This document shows, in pieces, positions 38,649 through 50,457 of a stretch of 64,000 nt of DNA. The stretch lies in NCBI GenBank assembly GCA_963930645.1, contig OZ005655.1, positions 136,385,456-136,449,455 on the forward strand. Direction: 5' to 3'. Within the stretch, counting starts at the first letter, position 1. Each line of letters starts with the position of its first letter. This DNA is from Salticus scenicus (Eukaryota; Arthropoda; Arachnida; Araneae; Salticidae). The position numbers were made by a program, and so were the translations under genes. The notes under the pieces were generated by a model. That model was not told where the DNA came from, did no database searches, and worked only from the letters and a program-made list of their open reading frames with translations.

Positions 38649-39257
38649 TGTGACGAACGAAATGTCGTCGCCATGCTCATTTAACTTTTGGTTGAAGCTG
38701 AAACTTGATTGCTTAATTAATTAATGAAGTAATGACAAAGTCAATTTATAAAATAAATGAGCTTTATTAAGAGCTTAAAGAGAAGGTGGGCGTTGGACTA
38801 CCATTTCATTTAATATCTCTATAAACTTAAAAGGGCAGCCTTCATAATTACTTTTAACATAATTAACCACCAATAATTTCAACTACTTCGTTTAACTTCA
38901 TTAATCCTCACGGCTCAGTAATCTTTCGATAGCGGGAGGATTCCCTTACACCACTATCTACTCGACTTACTATCTCCTGCTATAGCCGCTAACAACTAAC
39001 TTTCTACTCACTTACTTCCAACTAACCTCTAACTCTCTTACCTCCCTCTATTTCTATATCCAAAAACAATCTTCCTTCTCCTTTTATACAAGTTACTTTC
39101 CAAAATATTAGCATATCGTGAATTACAGTTTCATTTGTCATTTATCATAGGAACTAACTCTATTAGTCGACTGAATCCTAAATTCTTCACATTCATGTTT
39201 TACTCGTAAAGTGCGAAATTCGTTTGTAGCATTACGCTAACATGCCTTTACCTCACA
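38649..39257 (-). repeat. LTR, 3' LTR in element orientation
   Basis: 609 bp, TG...CA termini. It contains minus-strand TATAAAAGG at about 39080-39088 and AATAAA at about 38763-38768, as in the partner LTR. Just inside it the element strand reads TTTTGGGGAACAAC, a poor polypurine tract. Confidence 0.92.
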
Positions 39258-40890
39258 GTTGTTCCCCAAAAGAAAAAAATTTCACGTAAAAATCCACAAC
39301 GGGTTTTTACCCGTGAAAATTTTAATGTATTACTATGCAAATAAAAATTAGTTGCAGTGACTTACTGTTTAGAATCAAACTGCATAATACTTGAGAAAAA
39401 GAGGGGGGAACTTAAATTAAACTGCCCAACAATAACTATTGGCTTTTAAAATCTAATAAGGGAAAAAAATTTAAGAGTACAGGGCTGAAAAACCGGACAC
39501 TTAGAACAATAAGAATTTTTTTTAAGCTCAGTCTAAGTAGATTTATACCGGAAAACCCTTTGTACTCATAATTAGTTAGTTAAAGATATATAGTCCAGCG
39601 ATATACAGCGGGGAATTACAAGAATCGTCATTCCTTACAAAATGGAAAGAAAAAAATTTCATTAATTTTAAAAAAAATTTGGTACAAAAAAGATCGCTTA
39701 AACACAAAAATGCGATCATTAATCATTCAAATTTAAATTGTGCAAAATGATGGCAAAAAAAGAAAGAAAGTCTTTCAGGTGTTCATAAAAAAAATGATTT
39801 CCAGTTTTCTATTAGATTTATCTTGAAAGGGTCAATCCACTGCTGGCACGCTTCCAAGAACTTTTTCGACTTCAGAAAAGAAAAGTAGCTGGCACGCTTC
39901 CAAAAATAATTTCTTTCAGCATTTCAAAAGTAACAAAGGAATCAGCCTGGATTTTCAGATTTAACGACTGTACATCAGAATCATCATAGCATATCTACAA
40001 TTAAAACTTTTTTTACAGTATAAATCAAAAATAGAAAGTAAACTACAGCTTGTAGATAAATGACATATTAATTTTATAGAGAAGCAAAATTTTCCCACCT
40101 AGCTATTTGCATACGGAAAAAAACTAAATTGTTAGTTTATTAAGGTTAGTCGTCAAACGCGAATTCACATGCAAAATAGCTTTAAAAAAAGCTCTTTTTA
40201 CCCCATACTAATAATATATACATAGACTTTTAGTTTAGCATACAAAAGTTTGCAACAAGAAATATTCATTTTATACGATTTATCAAATTTCATTTTATAC
40301 AATTTATCAAATTTCATTTTATACAATTTATAAGACATTGAGAGAAATATAGATAAGGAATATATATATACACAAATGTTGAAAAAAGGTTTTTACCAAA
40401 AACTGCCGTTGATGGCTGAGGATAAAAAAAGATTAACGTACATACATATAGATTATTTACAAAACTATAGAGAAAAATGTTTATACAAAGAAAGAAAATT
40501 TTCTGACGACTCACTGCTGGTGATGGCTAAAAAAACAGAAACCATTAAAGTACACACATGCATATATTATATAACAGAAAAAAAATTTATGACATGTAAA
40601 CAATACATGGAATTTCGGGAGTTGAAATTTCATGCTAAAAGTTTAAATTTTGAGTTTTGATTTTTTAGAAAGGTCATCTCTTTCAGATAATGGTTGAAAG
40701 TTCAAATGGGTTTACTACATGTCGTAGATTTCATAACTGCTCTGATAGACCAATACTTGAGAAAAAATAAAATAATGGACGATACGACCTGACAGATTGT
40801 CCTGGCATCCTTGATATCAGCAAAATTAGAGATGCGGGTCAGACTGGTCAGTGGAGTTGCAGCGTTGGTGGCTTGCAGATTTAGGTCAGA
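39258..40890. other. Non-coding interior of the LTR element
   Basis: No polymerase-related frame. Small repeats include GCTGGCACGCTTCCAA twice (about 39842 and 39888) and a 25 bp TTTCATTTTATACxATTTAT repeat three times (about 40267-40335). A 94-codon plus-strand frame at 40376 has no recognised domain. Confidence 0.6.
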
Positions 40891-40894
40891 CGTT

Positions 40895-41050
40895 GCAAGG
40901 TTGCTGTCCTGAGGGGGGTTCGAACCTGGCGGCTGGTCACTCTCTGGAGGGGGTTTCGCCCTCGGAGCCTTTTCACTGTTCGGAGGGGGTTGTGAACTCT
41001 GAATCTAGTCCTTGTGGTGAGGGGGTTTCGAGCCCGTCACCTTGTCACTG
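40895..41050 (-). repeat. 36 bp tandem array encoding a 12-residue repeat
   Basis: Four degenerate 36 bp units, each with CCCCCTC, continue the gag-like frame: NSDKVTGSKPPH, then a unit holding the TAG stop, then NSEKAPRAKPPP, then ESDQPPGSNPLR. The unit length being a multiple of three and the conserved (K/N)PP shape argue that this was once translated. Confidence 0.75.
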
Positions 41051-41970
41051 TTCGTAGTTACAACAGAAGACTGCTGTCGCTCCGTGCTTTTGAATGCAGG
41101 GCTGCTGGAGTTTGTTGAAACCTCACAAGAGGTTAATTGCACTTTCGAAATTACATTCGTTAAAATAAAATCTTTTTCGTTTACTTTAGGCGGCGTGTCA
41201 TTCGGACAATGTAAGTGCACGTTCGCATTAGAAATATTTGAGTGTGTCGGCTGTGCACAGCTGACATCTAAAGGCGAGTTACCAGGATTAGCCGCATCAT
41301 GTAATGATTGTTCACTTTCACTCGGTTTAACGGTTTCAGCAGCCACAGTTATTTTAATTGGATTTTCTTTTACAACCTCCGTCGCAACATTAGATAATTT
41401 CTCGGATTTTTTATCCGTACCCAAAGGCTGAATAACGGACTTAATTTGGTCTGTAGTGTTGGTTGAAGGCGAAGTTTGCTTGGTTGTTTTAACTTGCGTT
41501 TGACTTTTGTCACAAGAATTAACGTTTTGACCGTCAGTTTTAGGTTGATTTAATGTACTCGAGCTTGCCTCCTGCGGCTTAATAACTTGTTGTGGCTTTT
41601 CCACTGGTTTTATTACTGCTTCCCACTAACGCTCGTAAGGGGGGAGGGAACGGTCATGTTCCAATCTTAATCTATCATACCGAGTGGCAAAGAGGCTAAT
41701 AACCCGACTTTTTAAATCCTCATAGGTTGGATTTGGGCCAAGTGAATGGCAGGCGATTAACTTATGCCACTGTCTCGGTTCTCCACTTAAGGAGTATGCT
41801 AACCAAGCATATTTTTCTGCAACATCGATTTTATAAAAATGGAAAAAATATTCAAGTTCATCAAAAAATTGAAGCACACTGGTCGTGCCATCAAAAAACA
41901 TTAGCTCGGGGCGAGATTCGAGCGAATTTGGGCGCCACTGTGACGAACGAAATGTCGTCGCCATGCTCAT
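41005..41970 (-). pseudogene. Gag-like protein of the LTR element, broken by stops
   Basis: One frame starts at ATG 41970 inside the LTR and passes through the LTR end and primer site, which encodes WRPNSL. It then encodes a segment with FFDGTTSVLQFFDELEYF, YAWLAYSLSGEPRQW and LKSRVISLFATRYDR. The W-then-L/S-G-xA-xxW pattern resembles retrotransposon gag (capsid) proteins. TAG at 41628-41626 interrupts after LPPYER; the same frame resumes with WEAVIKP and runs to TAG at 41007-41005. The C-terminal part is low complexity (Lys, Ser, Thr, Gln, Pro) and holds no zinc knuckle or protease motif. Gag normally packages element RNA into particles. This copy is disabled unless the stops are read through. 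Confidence 0.7.
41920..41937 (-). promoter_or_regulatory. Candidate tRNA primer-binding site
   Basis: Beginning one base inside the LTR, the element strand reads TGGCGCCCAAATTCG. TGG-plus-C-rich starts are typical of primer sites complementary to tRNA 3' ends. Only the first 8 bases are convincing, so the tRNA is not named. Confidence 0.5.
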
Positions 41971-42552
41971 TTAACTTTTGGTTGAATCTGAAACTTGATT
42001 GCTTAATTAATTAATGAAGTAATGACAAAGTCAATTTATAAAATAAATGAGCTTTATTAAAAGCTTAAAGAGAAGGTGGGCGTTGGACTATCATTTCATC
42101 TAATATCTCTATAAACTTAAAAGGGCAGCCTTCATAATTACTTTTAACTTTACATAATTAACCACCAATAATTTCAACTACTTCGTTTAACTTCATTAAT
42201 CCTCACGGCTCAGTAATCTTTCGATAGCGGGAGGATTCCCTTACACCACTATCTACTCGACTTACTATCTCCTGCTATAGCCGCTAACAACTAACTTTCT
42301 ACTCATTTACTTCCAACTAACCTCTAACTCTCGTACCTCCCTCTATTACTATATCCAAAAACAATCTTCCTTCTCCTTTTATACATGTTACTTTCCAAAA
42401 TATTAGCATATCGTGAATTACAGTTTCATTTGTCATTTATCATAGGAACTAACTCTATTAGTCGACTGAATCCTAAATTCTTCACATTCATGTTTTACTC
42501 GTAAAGTGCGAAATTCGATTGTAGCATTACGCTAACATGCCTCTACCTCACA
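41939..42552 (-). repeat. LTR, 5' LTR in element orientation
   Basis: 614 bp. On the element strand a TATA box lies at 42383-42375 and a polyadenylation signal at 42058-42053, which would place the transcribed R region between them. The first ATG codons of the gag-like frame (41970 and 41964) lie near its inner end. Confidence 0.92.
42375..42383 (-). promoter_or_regulatory. LTR TATA box
   Basis: TATAAAAGG on the element strand, about 170 bp into the LTR. The other LTR has the same sequence, and it lies upstream of AATAAA (42058-42053), the normal U3-R order. Confidence 0.6.
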
Positions 42553-42660
42553 CCGTTAGAAAATTAAATCTTAGTTTTACAATTTTTGTAGACAATGTAA
42601 TTTTATTGATATATTAACAACTGACTCTTTATTATTTGTACTAAAGATGCCGCTAGAAAA

Positions 42661-45300
42661 TTAAATTTTTAACAAGACTCTGGAATAAAAGCTTATAATT
42701 TACATTTCTGAAGTCAGATTATTTAGTTTTTGCATGCATTAATTTTTGTGACCCACCAATGATTAATTATACTCTAAGATTATATTAACATTTCAAAACT
42801 GATTTTTTTTTTCATGACACTATTAAATAATATTGTCGTTGACTGATAATATTTTAAGATTATATTAATTTAAAAACGTTCCAAAATAAATATGCTTGTA
42901 ACACATAAATATAATATCACTTTCAAAAATATAATATCAAACACATATCTATGTTTTTTTTTTTTTTTTTTTTTTTATCATAGAAAGGAAACCATATATA
43001 TAAATATAATACAATATATATATGTTTGTATATATATATATATATTCTATTTAGTTGATTAAGTTAAATAACGGAAATGTGTGTTATGTCTAAACTGTTT
43101 CTTTTTCTCTTGGGCATTATTTTTCAGAAGTACATTTTTGTAAACAAAAGGGAAAAAACAGTTTTCACTTAAACAAACAGAGGTTCCAGTAAACAAAAAA
43201 TAGGAGAACAGAAAACAAAGAAGAAATTTCTTTTGTAATAAAACACCCTTTGTGGAAGTACTTTTAAGATAAGCAAAGAAACAATGGGTTGTGATTAAAG
43301 TGAAGCAGATATACGTGTTTACCTAATTCTTTTTTTTTTTTTTTTTTTTTGAATATATATATATATATTTTTATTTATTTATTTTTTTTTTTTTCAGCAA
43401 ATGGATTACAAGAAAAACGGACTTTACAAAAGAAACAATTGTTGTTTAAAGTTTCAAATCAGCAATTTAAATTTCTTATTAATAATAAAAACATTAAACC
43501 AAATATTTTTTTTCTTTTTAAATTAGCTCTATACAATTTAATTTGTTATTAATAACAATATACCTGTTATTATTAATATTATTATTATTATTTCCGAGTA
43601 TGTCGAGAGTTAATTTCATACAAATAAGATAGCAATATTTGGAAATGTACATTATATCATAAAAATTTACAACTGATATCCTGATAGCTAAACTTTTTAC
43701 TTAATCGTACTGTTCTCTGAGAAAATAACATAGATTTCTTCAACTTATATAGAAATTTCGTAGCTAATTAAAAAAAAATAATGATAATAATAAAATAAAT
43801 CAAAAAACTATGATTGGGATTTGTAATTAATAAAGAATTATTGCTAAATATTGTTTAGTTTATTTTATTATTGTATAATATGCACATACTAAGAGACTTA
43901 GCAAAACCTCGACGATAGTCTTAGAATCCCGAGCCCCATCCCTTCTCGAGCTTCAATGACTTTTTTTAGTCAAATTTCATCTTTTATTCCTTCCAGTGTT
44001 AGCCTTTTTTTTTTTTTTTTTTTTTCCGTTTTCGTCCTATGCTTTTTTCAATGTGTTACTAAACTATATAACATATGTAACAATTGATGAAAAACCATTC
44101 TTTTTCTTTATATATATTGGGATTTTACTTTTTTAATTTACTCTTATATAGCTTATTTGTTAAAAGGCAGATGATATTTTATTGATGGTAATTTTGTGCA
44201 TTTTATTTATTTCTTTTTTGAGGAGGGCGGGGGGAATTAATATTATGTTTTAAGCACTTTGTGCTGTATAAACATACTCATTCACAACGAATCCAGATAA
44301 ATGGCCTCTCTCGTACTGAGTTTAGATATCGGTTCTTTGAGTCGATTTATCAGAGCAATATCTAGAGGCTAATTTTACAGCAAATTTATAAATACCCACC
44401 TTTTGAAAAAGCAATTTAAAATACCCATGCAAATTCTTTTTTAATTTTGTTATTTTTAAATCATTACATAATAGTTTCCAAATTTAGAACTACCATTAGT
44501 AGAGATGCACTTGCCTTCGTATCTATAAGATTTTTTATATTTTAGTCTTATGTGACTAGTTGACTTAGGTTGTTGGAAAACTCAACGGTTCCCTTATAAA
44601 ACAAATACCCACACATCATCCTCTATATGTACCAGAGATATCTTTAATCCACAGGTCATACTCTAAATCAGATTATCCAGCATCAAGTTCAGCAATTCAA
44701 CTCAATAATTATATCGTTTGTTGAATGAATTTATTCCTTCAAAATCTACTGTAAAAATACAAATTGAATTAAAAATAGTTACTTCATAAAAAATGAACAG
44801 ACACGCGTTGCTGTGGCTATGTTATAAAACGTTGTAGCTGACGTAAAAACCCACGGGTTTGAGATTTGAACATTAAGTCAAAATTTGGAAGCGATTGATA
44901 AACATTTTCGCAGTGTTGATAATGAGCACAAGTTAATTTTACTTTAGGGTTCTATAAATTTTAATAGAGAAATGAAATATATTATTTCTAATGCTAAGAT
45001 AGCAACATCTGTAGTTATAAAAAGGAAAACAATATGGCTAAGCCAGAAAAATAAGTAAATTTCATAAATATTTTAAAACTTTAAAATAGGATATCTTATG
45101 AAATATTGGACATTTAAAGTAAATACAGGTATTATTTTAAATATAAAAAGATTTTGGAGAAGATTAATATGTTTTAACGCAGTGATGAGAAAATTTTGAG
45201 TATGTTACAGTAAATTCAGGTGAGGGGGAAACATTGAGGATTCAGATAAGAATAATTATAAGATTTTTAAAAAAAAGTCTTTATATACCATGATTTTAAA
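42661..45300. other. AT-rich non-coding stretch
   Basis: T runs at about 42956-42976, 43330-43350 and 44007-44026, and TA tracts near 43015-43045. A moderately GC-richer patch near 43905-43965 and 44280-44370 has no recognisable content. Confidence 0.55.
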
Positions 45301-45309
45301 TTTTCTGTT

Positions 45310-46200
45310 GAAATGGTGACGTCACTGACCGTCTGTGAAGTCAAGAAAGATTTCCTATGTTAATAGTCAATTTTATTTTTTGTAAAAAATTATTAAAAAT
45401 CGAGGAAAATTATTTGAAGATTTTAATCCCCATATTTGGGTATAGATATACACTAGTTACCGTGTGCATGCGTTAGATCAAATTGTTTTTGCTGTAAAAT
45501 TGATAAAATTTAGTTTTAATTTTCAAAATTCTAGAAAAAAAATGGCAAATTTTTATATTCGATTGAAAACATTAACATTTCCTTTCAAAGGATGAAATTT
45601 ACACAATAAACATCCAACTAATATACTAATTAAAAGGAAAAGGATAAATATTCTATCATAATTTGAAGTCAAATTTGTTTTCAAATGTCTAATAAAGTAT
45701 CTGGTATAAGATACTAATATGTTGCAGCGGAATAGGTTTCATATCTGTCATCCTTGGCGGAAAAAAAATGTCGCCAAACTATCTGGCGAACACATTTAAT
45801 TTCTTTCAAAAATCATCGTTATTTTAACAACTTATATTAAGAGAGTAATGAATAATATGAAACAATATTTCATGCAATGCATATTTCGAAAATATACAAC
45901 TGGCATGTATATTTTGGTGTTACGTTTTTGATCGCCAAATACAAAGAAAAAAAAAAAAAAAAAAAGGCCAAGGACACAGATTTCAGAAATTTAAATTAAA
46001 ATTTTGTAGATTTGACAACAAAATAACTGAATCTAACGCATGCCTACGATGACTAATACATATCTATATCCAAATATGGGGATTAAAATCGGGAAATATT
46101 TTTAATCGGTTTTTAATAACATTTTACAAAAACTACAATGGGCGATTAACATAGGAAATCATTTTCTTGGCTCCACAGACGGTCAGTGACGTTTCACTTC
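45310..46200. mobile_element. Long-TIR miniature element, about 0.9 kb
   Basis: Inverted arms of about 200-225 bp. The left starts near GTGACGTCACTGACCGTCTG (45317) and the right, in reverse, near AACGTCACTGACCGTCTGTG (46192). Homology continues through TTTCCTATGTTAAT, GATTTTAATCCCCATATTTG and GCATGCGTTAGAT. The centre is AT-rich with a 20-base A run at about 45946-45966. No transposase frame, and no confident target duplication. Confidence 0.75.
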
Positions 46201-46583
46201 GCTTGTGTACAGAACAACATTAGTACTTTATCAATGTGTATAAAGTTTTTTAAGTGATTATGACGTCAATTTTTGTGAGATGAATAATTTAACTTTTTAT
46301 ATTTTTTTAACGTTCACGTTTGATTAAATGTATTTATTTTTATGTCGAAAGAAAATGAATTTTTTTTTTTTTTGGCAACAATTAAACTTATGGAACCCGC
46401 AGATTATTTAACAAAGGGCTATAATTAACAAATAATTTGCAATAAAAAAATATTGTGACTATAAATTGTGATAAAAACTATCCTATCTCTCAAGTTGGAC
46501 GAAACTGCACACAGTGTGCTATGTTTCATTAAAATCGTTTCATTAGTTCAGGAGTTCATCGTATACGAACATCGTGACACGAA

Positions 46584-46628
<45 letters not shown>

Positions 46629-47460
46629 GAGAGAGAGAGAGAGGGGGGGAAACAAGTACTGTATGCACAAGAGTAACTATATTCTTTTCATATGCTTCAG
46701 TTTTACTTAACCTACATTTAAAACAGAGAATCATGCATTATTTCTTGACAAATTTGTATAAGTAAATGTTTGAACAGAAATTTACATTTTTTTAAATATA
46801 AAATAAAAATAGTTTTCGAAAATATATTTTAATAATTTCTTAAATTACATTAAATTTTTTCAAAGAAAATACTTTGCACATTCTAACTTATTAAAATTTA
46901 TGTTTTGTAATGCTCAAATAAATCAAAATTATAATTTAACATTAAAAGTTTAAATATCTAAATATTCTAACCTGCGATTTTATATGAAGGTAATTTCCTT
47001 AAAATATCTAAATTTACTCAGTCATGTTAATATTTAACGCCATCCGTGTTAAAGTGCCTGTCACCTTATTAAAGTTTTCATCTTAAGGGAAAATTTCAAA
47101 TTTAAAATAGTTATGTCGTTCCAAATAACTTTGCGATAGAAATGAGTGTTATTTACGCATGCAGAGTAGTTCCAAATGAGGTTTCATGTGGAGAGCATTT
47201 GAGCGTTTAGTAAAATTTTAATGTAGATTGGGATGCTTTTTAGAAATGCATAATGATATGATTTATTATAAACAATATTTTTAAATAAATGCAGTTTTCT
47301 GATCAATATACATCTTAGTTGGTCTACACAAACAACACATTGACTTTTTTTTTTGTTTTTTAACTGTTATTAAATATATGTATATATATATTTAATAACA
47401 GTATGTATATATGTATATTATATATATTAATAAATAAAACTAATATACAAGGATAATAAT
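46201..47460. other. AT-rich non-coding stretch
   Basis: It includes the compound microsatellite listed below and nothing else recognisable. Confidence 0.55.
46587..46642. repeat. (TA)n(GA)n compound microsatellite
   Basis: About 19 TA units followed by about 9 GA units and a short G run. Overlapping frames of repetitive Tyr-Ile or Glu-Arg are artefacts of this tract. Confidence 0.95.
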
Positions 47461-47530
47461 TGTAAAGTGAAAATGGGAAAAAAAACTATTAGAAGAATTT
47501 TCAACAAGCAAAGAACTTCTGCAAGGATGT

Positions 47531-47532
47531 TG

Positions 47533-47584
<52 letters not shown>

Positions 47585-47598
47585 TGTGTGTGTGTGTG
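47531..47598. repeat. (TA)n(TG)n compound microsatellite
   Basis: TATATATA followed by a long TG run with two interruptions, directly abutting the 5' end of the reverse-transcriptase relic. Confidence 0.95.
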
Positions 47599-48412
47599 GT
47601 ACTGAAGGAATGGGTGCAACAATGTGGAAAGATGGGAATCAAAATAGCTAATAAACACCTGATTCACCAATTATTTGCGGATTATCAAGTTATTATGACT
47701 CAAACCAAGGAATGTCTAATGCATGTAACTCAGGGGGCATGCAACCGATCGGGTCTGAAAATTAACTATAAGAAGACAGAACACATGACAACAGGGACAG
47801 AGGAAGATATCATCATAGTAGGATTTGAAATTAAGAATGTACAGGCTTTTAAATATCTGGGATCAATACTGGAAAAAGATAGTTCATCAGGAATGGAAAT
47901 CGAAAAGAGAATAGCTGACTTTAGGAAAATAATAGGAATACCTAACTCAAGTCTATGGAGCAGAAATATTATTGAAAAAACAAAAAGAATCGTCTTCAAC
48001 ACCTTGATATAAAGTGTTCTGCTGTATGAAGCAGAAACATGGACAATCAAGTCTGCAAGCGAAAAAAAACTGTTATCTACAGATGGACTTCTGACGACGA
48101 TCGGCCAGGACTTCAAGACTTGAAAAAAAGACCAATATTGAAATAAGAGCAAGGATGGGTGTTAAGACGAATATCATAAGAAAAATAGACAAGAAGAGGC
48201 TACTATGGTACGGGCATGTACAACGGATGAATGCGAATGGAATACCACAGCTTGTATTGAACTGGAAATCTAAAGGGAAAAACAGGAGGGAAAGACCGCA
48301 GAAAAGGTGGAAAGACAAGCTTATGGGGGACATGACAGAGAATGGAATGGGTGAGGAAGATACTCAGGACAGAGAAAGATGGAGACAAAAACTAAAGGCT
48401 GTTTTTGGTTGA
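47599..48412 (+). pseudogene. Non-LTR retrotransposon reverse transcriptase, 5'-truncated relic
   Basis: Reads LKEWVQQCGKMGIKIANK, then FADYQVIM (a degenerate form of the catalytic YADD box), GLKINYKKTEHM and FKYLGSILEKD. Past the RT domain come RLLWYGHVQRM and RRERPQKRWKD, the C-terminal region shared by many arthropod endonuclease-reverse transcriptases. The last aspartate of YADD is tyrosine. TAA at 48010-48012, a frameshift near 48080 and TGA at 48092-48094 (in a MDFxRRSAR context where W is expected) disable it. The N-terminal RT and the endonuclease are absent, as expected from 5' truncation at insertion. The upstream open frame is microsatellite, not protein. Confidence 0.85.
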
Positions 48413-49281
48413 AAGGAAACTTCAGAATTGAGGAAATTCCCTAATATATATATACAATATGTATATATACTTTCGTTCCATAAATGATTCGAGAATTTAA
48501 CTTCAGACGTTTTGTGATATGTCTAAAAAATTCCTTAACAAATTAACCTGAAACTTTGGGTAGCTAACGAAAATGTTATATTTCATATATTTCAGCAAAA
48601 CATTGCAATGTCATTTTTAAGAAACACGATATATTACTTTGAACACAATATATGGTCGGAAGCAAAATTATTGAAGCACATATCCACATTTTTCATAATT
48701 TCATTTTTTAATTCGATTACTAATTTTTATCATCAAATGAATTTTTTATAAAAAGCATCGGACTAAGATCATGACTCAACAAATATTTTCTTTAAAAAAA
48801 AAAAAAAAAAAAAAAAAAGAAAAGAAAAACAGTATTAGGTGCTTATTGTTTACATAGGAATTAATCTTCAATGATTTTGCTTCCGACTGTACTGTTATCA
48901 GAATATAAAAATATTAATTACTTGATGAAATTTTTAACTTTTCATGTGCAAGCCTTACTGAAAATGTTATTTGCATAATCTATTAACCAAATGTGTTATG
49001 CTAATAAGCAATAATTTAAAATTCTGAAATTTAAAAATGCATTTAATAGCTTATAAACCCATGCTACTTAAGCAATTTTGCTTACAGTTTTAAAATAGTT
49101 GTTTGCATATCATGTTTGTTCACCAATATATACTATACGTTGAAAGCAAATAATAATAATAATAAAGAAAAGTTCAATTTATTTAATTGTAAATTTATAT
49201 AAAGACTAATAAAAATAAAAAATAAAATAAAAAACAAAAAGAGCTAAGTACTAATTGAACCAATGTTTTTACTTTTTTTTT
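48413..49281. other. AT-rich non-coding stretch
   Basis: A run of about 24 A residues at 48795-48818. No gene seen. Confidence 0.55.
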
Positions 49282-50291
49282 TCTTTTTTTGAGAATTAAT
49301 TACAGAGTAATTTGGTCTTTTAACAACTCTTCTACCAGACAACCAAACAGGTTATCAAAAAGTTCAATAATAAATATCAATATTTAATTAAAAATCTCCA
49401 AAAGTATTCTTTATTGACTTGTCTTAACCTTTATTTATTTATTTATTTTTTTTTTTTTTGAGGGGGGGGGGGTAGTAAATGTTTTTTTTATTAATAGTTA
49501 GTTTAAATAGACTTATGTTTTGAGTGTTTCTTTTTGAATTTCCTTTATGACAATTATGTAAACTTCTCATTAGAATATTTCTGTTACTGCCTATCTTCCG
49601 CTTGATACGCATACTACCCGAATCAACGTTGCCAATTTGTAGTAACTCATTTATTTAATAACTACCACTGATTCTAAAGAATGATGTTTAATATATATGA
49701 TAGATGATTATATGAACATACAATTAGACAAATATTGCAATTACAAAGAACTGCTGGATATTAAATGTAAAAAAAATCCCCTACAAGTTGGCAACACTGC
49801 TTCAGATAAATGTATTTCACATCAGTGGGCTAGAATTATTTTTTCCTTAGATACCTTACAAGAAGTATTTATGTAAACGCATTATTTATCCGACAATATA
49901 CAACTGCTGGCTTTTTGTTTTATAGAATACTTTGATAATTGTTTTTTCAAATGATTCTAAATTACACTTTTTTTATATCTCCTTTTGTTTCCGGGAAATG
50001 AAGCTTAAACCAATTGAATCTCTTTTTGTAAATTGTTGCAAAAACGTTAATTCAAAATTTAGTGTGTGAAAAATATAATCCAAATAGTATGACTTAGTCA
50101 AATAATCCACGTTGTTGGACAAATCAACTCTATAGTAACTGTTAAACGTACCATTAAATAAAATTGTTAAACATTCCATTAAATAATAGTGTTAAACATA
50201 CCACCAAAAATATTAAACTACAGTATATACTTTTCATGGCAAATAGCGCTTCAACAGCCAATATCACAGATTTTTAATGACAAACACACTG
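49282..50291 (-). mobile_element. A-tailed repeat of about 1 kb, minus-oriented copy
   Basis: Reverse-complement partner of 55931-56950. Shared blocks include ACTCTTCTACCAGACAACCA, GATACGCATACTACCCGAAT and GTTGTCGGATAA-type segments. On the minus strand it ends CTCAAAAAAAGAAAAAAAAA, which reads like a retroposon tail. A 68-codon frame (MECLTILFNGTF...) is shared with the partner copy but matches nothing I know. A T-rich expansion and a G run lie at 49437-49472. Possibly the 3' end of an unidentified retroelement. Confidence 0.6.
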
Positions 50292-50433
50292 TTTAACTAG
50301 TGGATCTGCAGATCAGGAGCCTCAACGTCCTATTTGCATCAGACATTATTCAATAGGTTATTTTTATTTATTCCTTATTATATAATAGTATATATTGATT
50401 CGATCGACTTATTACCATAATCAGATACATTCC

Positions 50434-50457
50434 TGAGGGGGGCAACCGCCCCCCTCA
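50434..50457. repeat. Perfect G/C hairpin
   Basis: TGAGGGGGGC, loop AACC, GCCCCCCTCA: a 10 bp perfect stem with a 4-base loop, striking in such AT-rich surroundings. Confidence 0.9.

Larger units (their letters stand above)
38649..42552 (-). mobile_element. Non-autonomous LTR retrotransposon, 3.9 kb
   Basis: Direct LTRs at 38649-39257 and 41939-42552 both begin TGTGACG and end CCTCACA. The 4 bp CCGT lies at 38645-38648 and 42553-42556, an LTR-type target duplication. By eye the LTRs differ by about a dozen substitutions and one 5 bp indel, so the insertion is fairly young. The element reads on the minus strand: gag-like frames follow the right-hand LTR, with a primer-site-like TGGCGCCC directly beside it. 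The 2.7 kb interior has no protease, reverse transcriptase, RNase H or integrase frame, so mobility must depend on another element. The 4 bp duplication would fit Gypsy-type elements, but without polymerase the clade is open. Confidence 0.92.
38566..42660. repeat. Tandemly duplicated target of the LTR element
   Basis: About 83 bp ending GTACTAAAGATGCCG lie left of the LTR element (38566-38648). A diverged second copy lies right of it (42573-42652, TTAGTTTTACAATTTTTGTAG...CTAAAGATGCCG), with TTAGAAAATTAAAT at each unit junction. The LTR element therefore inserted into a pre-existing tandem repeat of about 95 bp. Confidence 0.7.

Noticed and set aside
41042..41431. 129-codon plus-strand open frame
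   Set aside because: It is antisense to the gag-like frame, which has composition and context supporting it.
46468..46765. Open frames on both strands around 46.5 kb
   Set aside because: They are made of Tyr-Ile and Glu-Arg runs from a TA/GA microsatellite.
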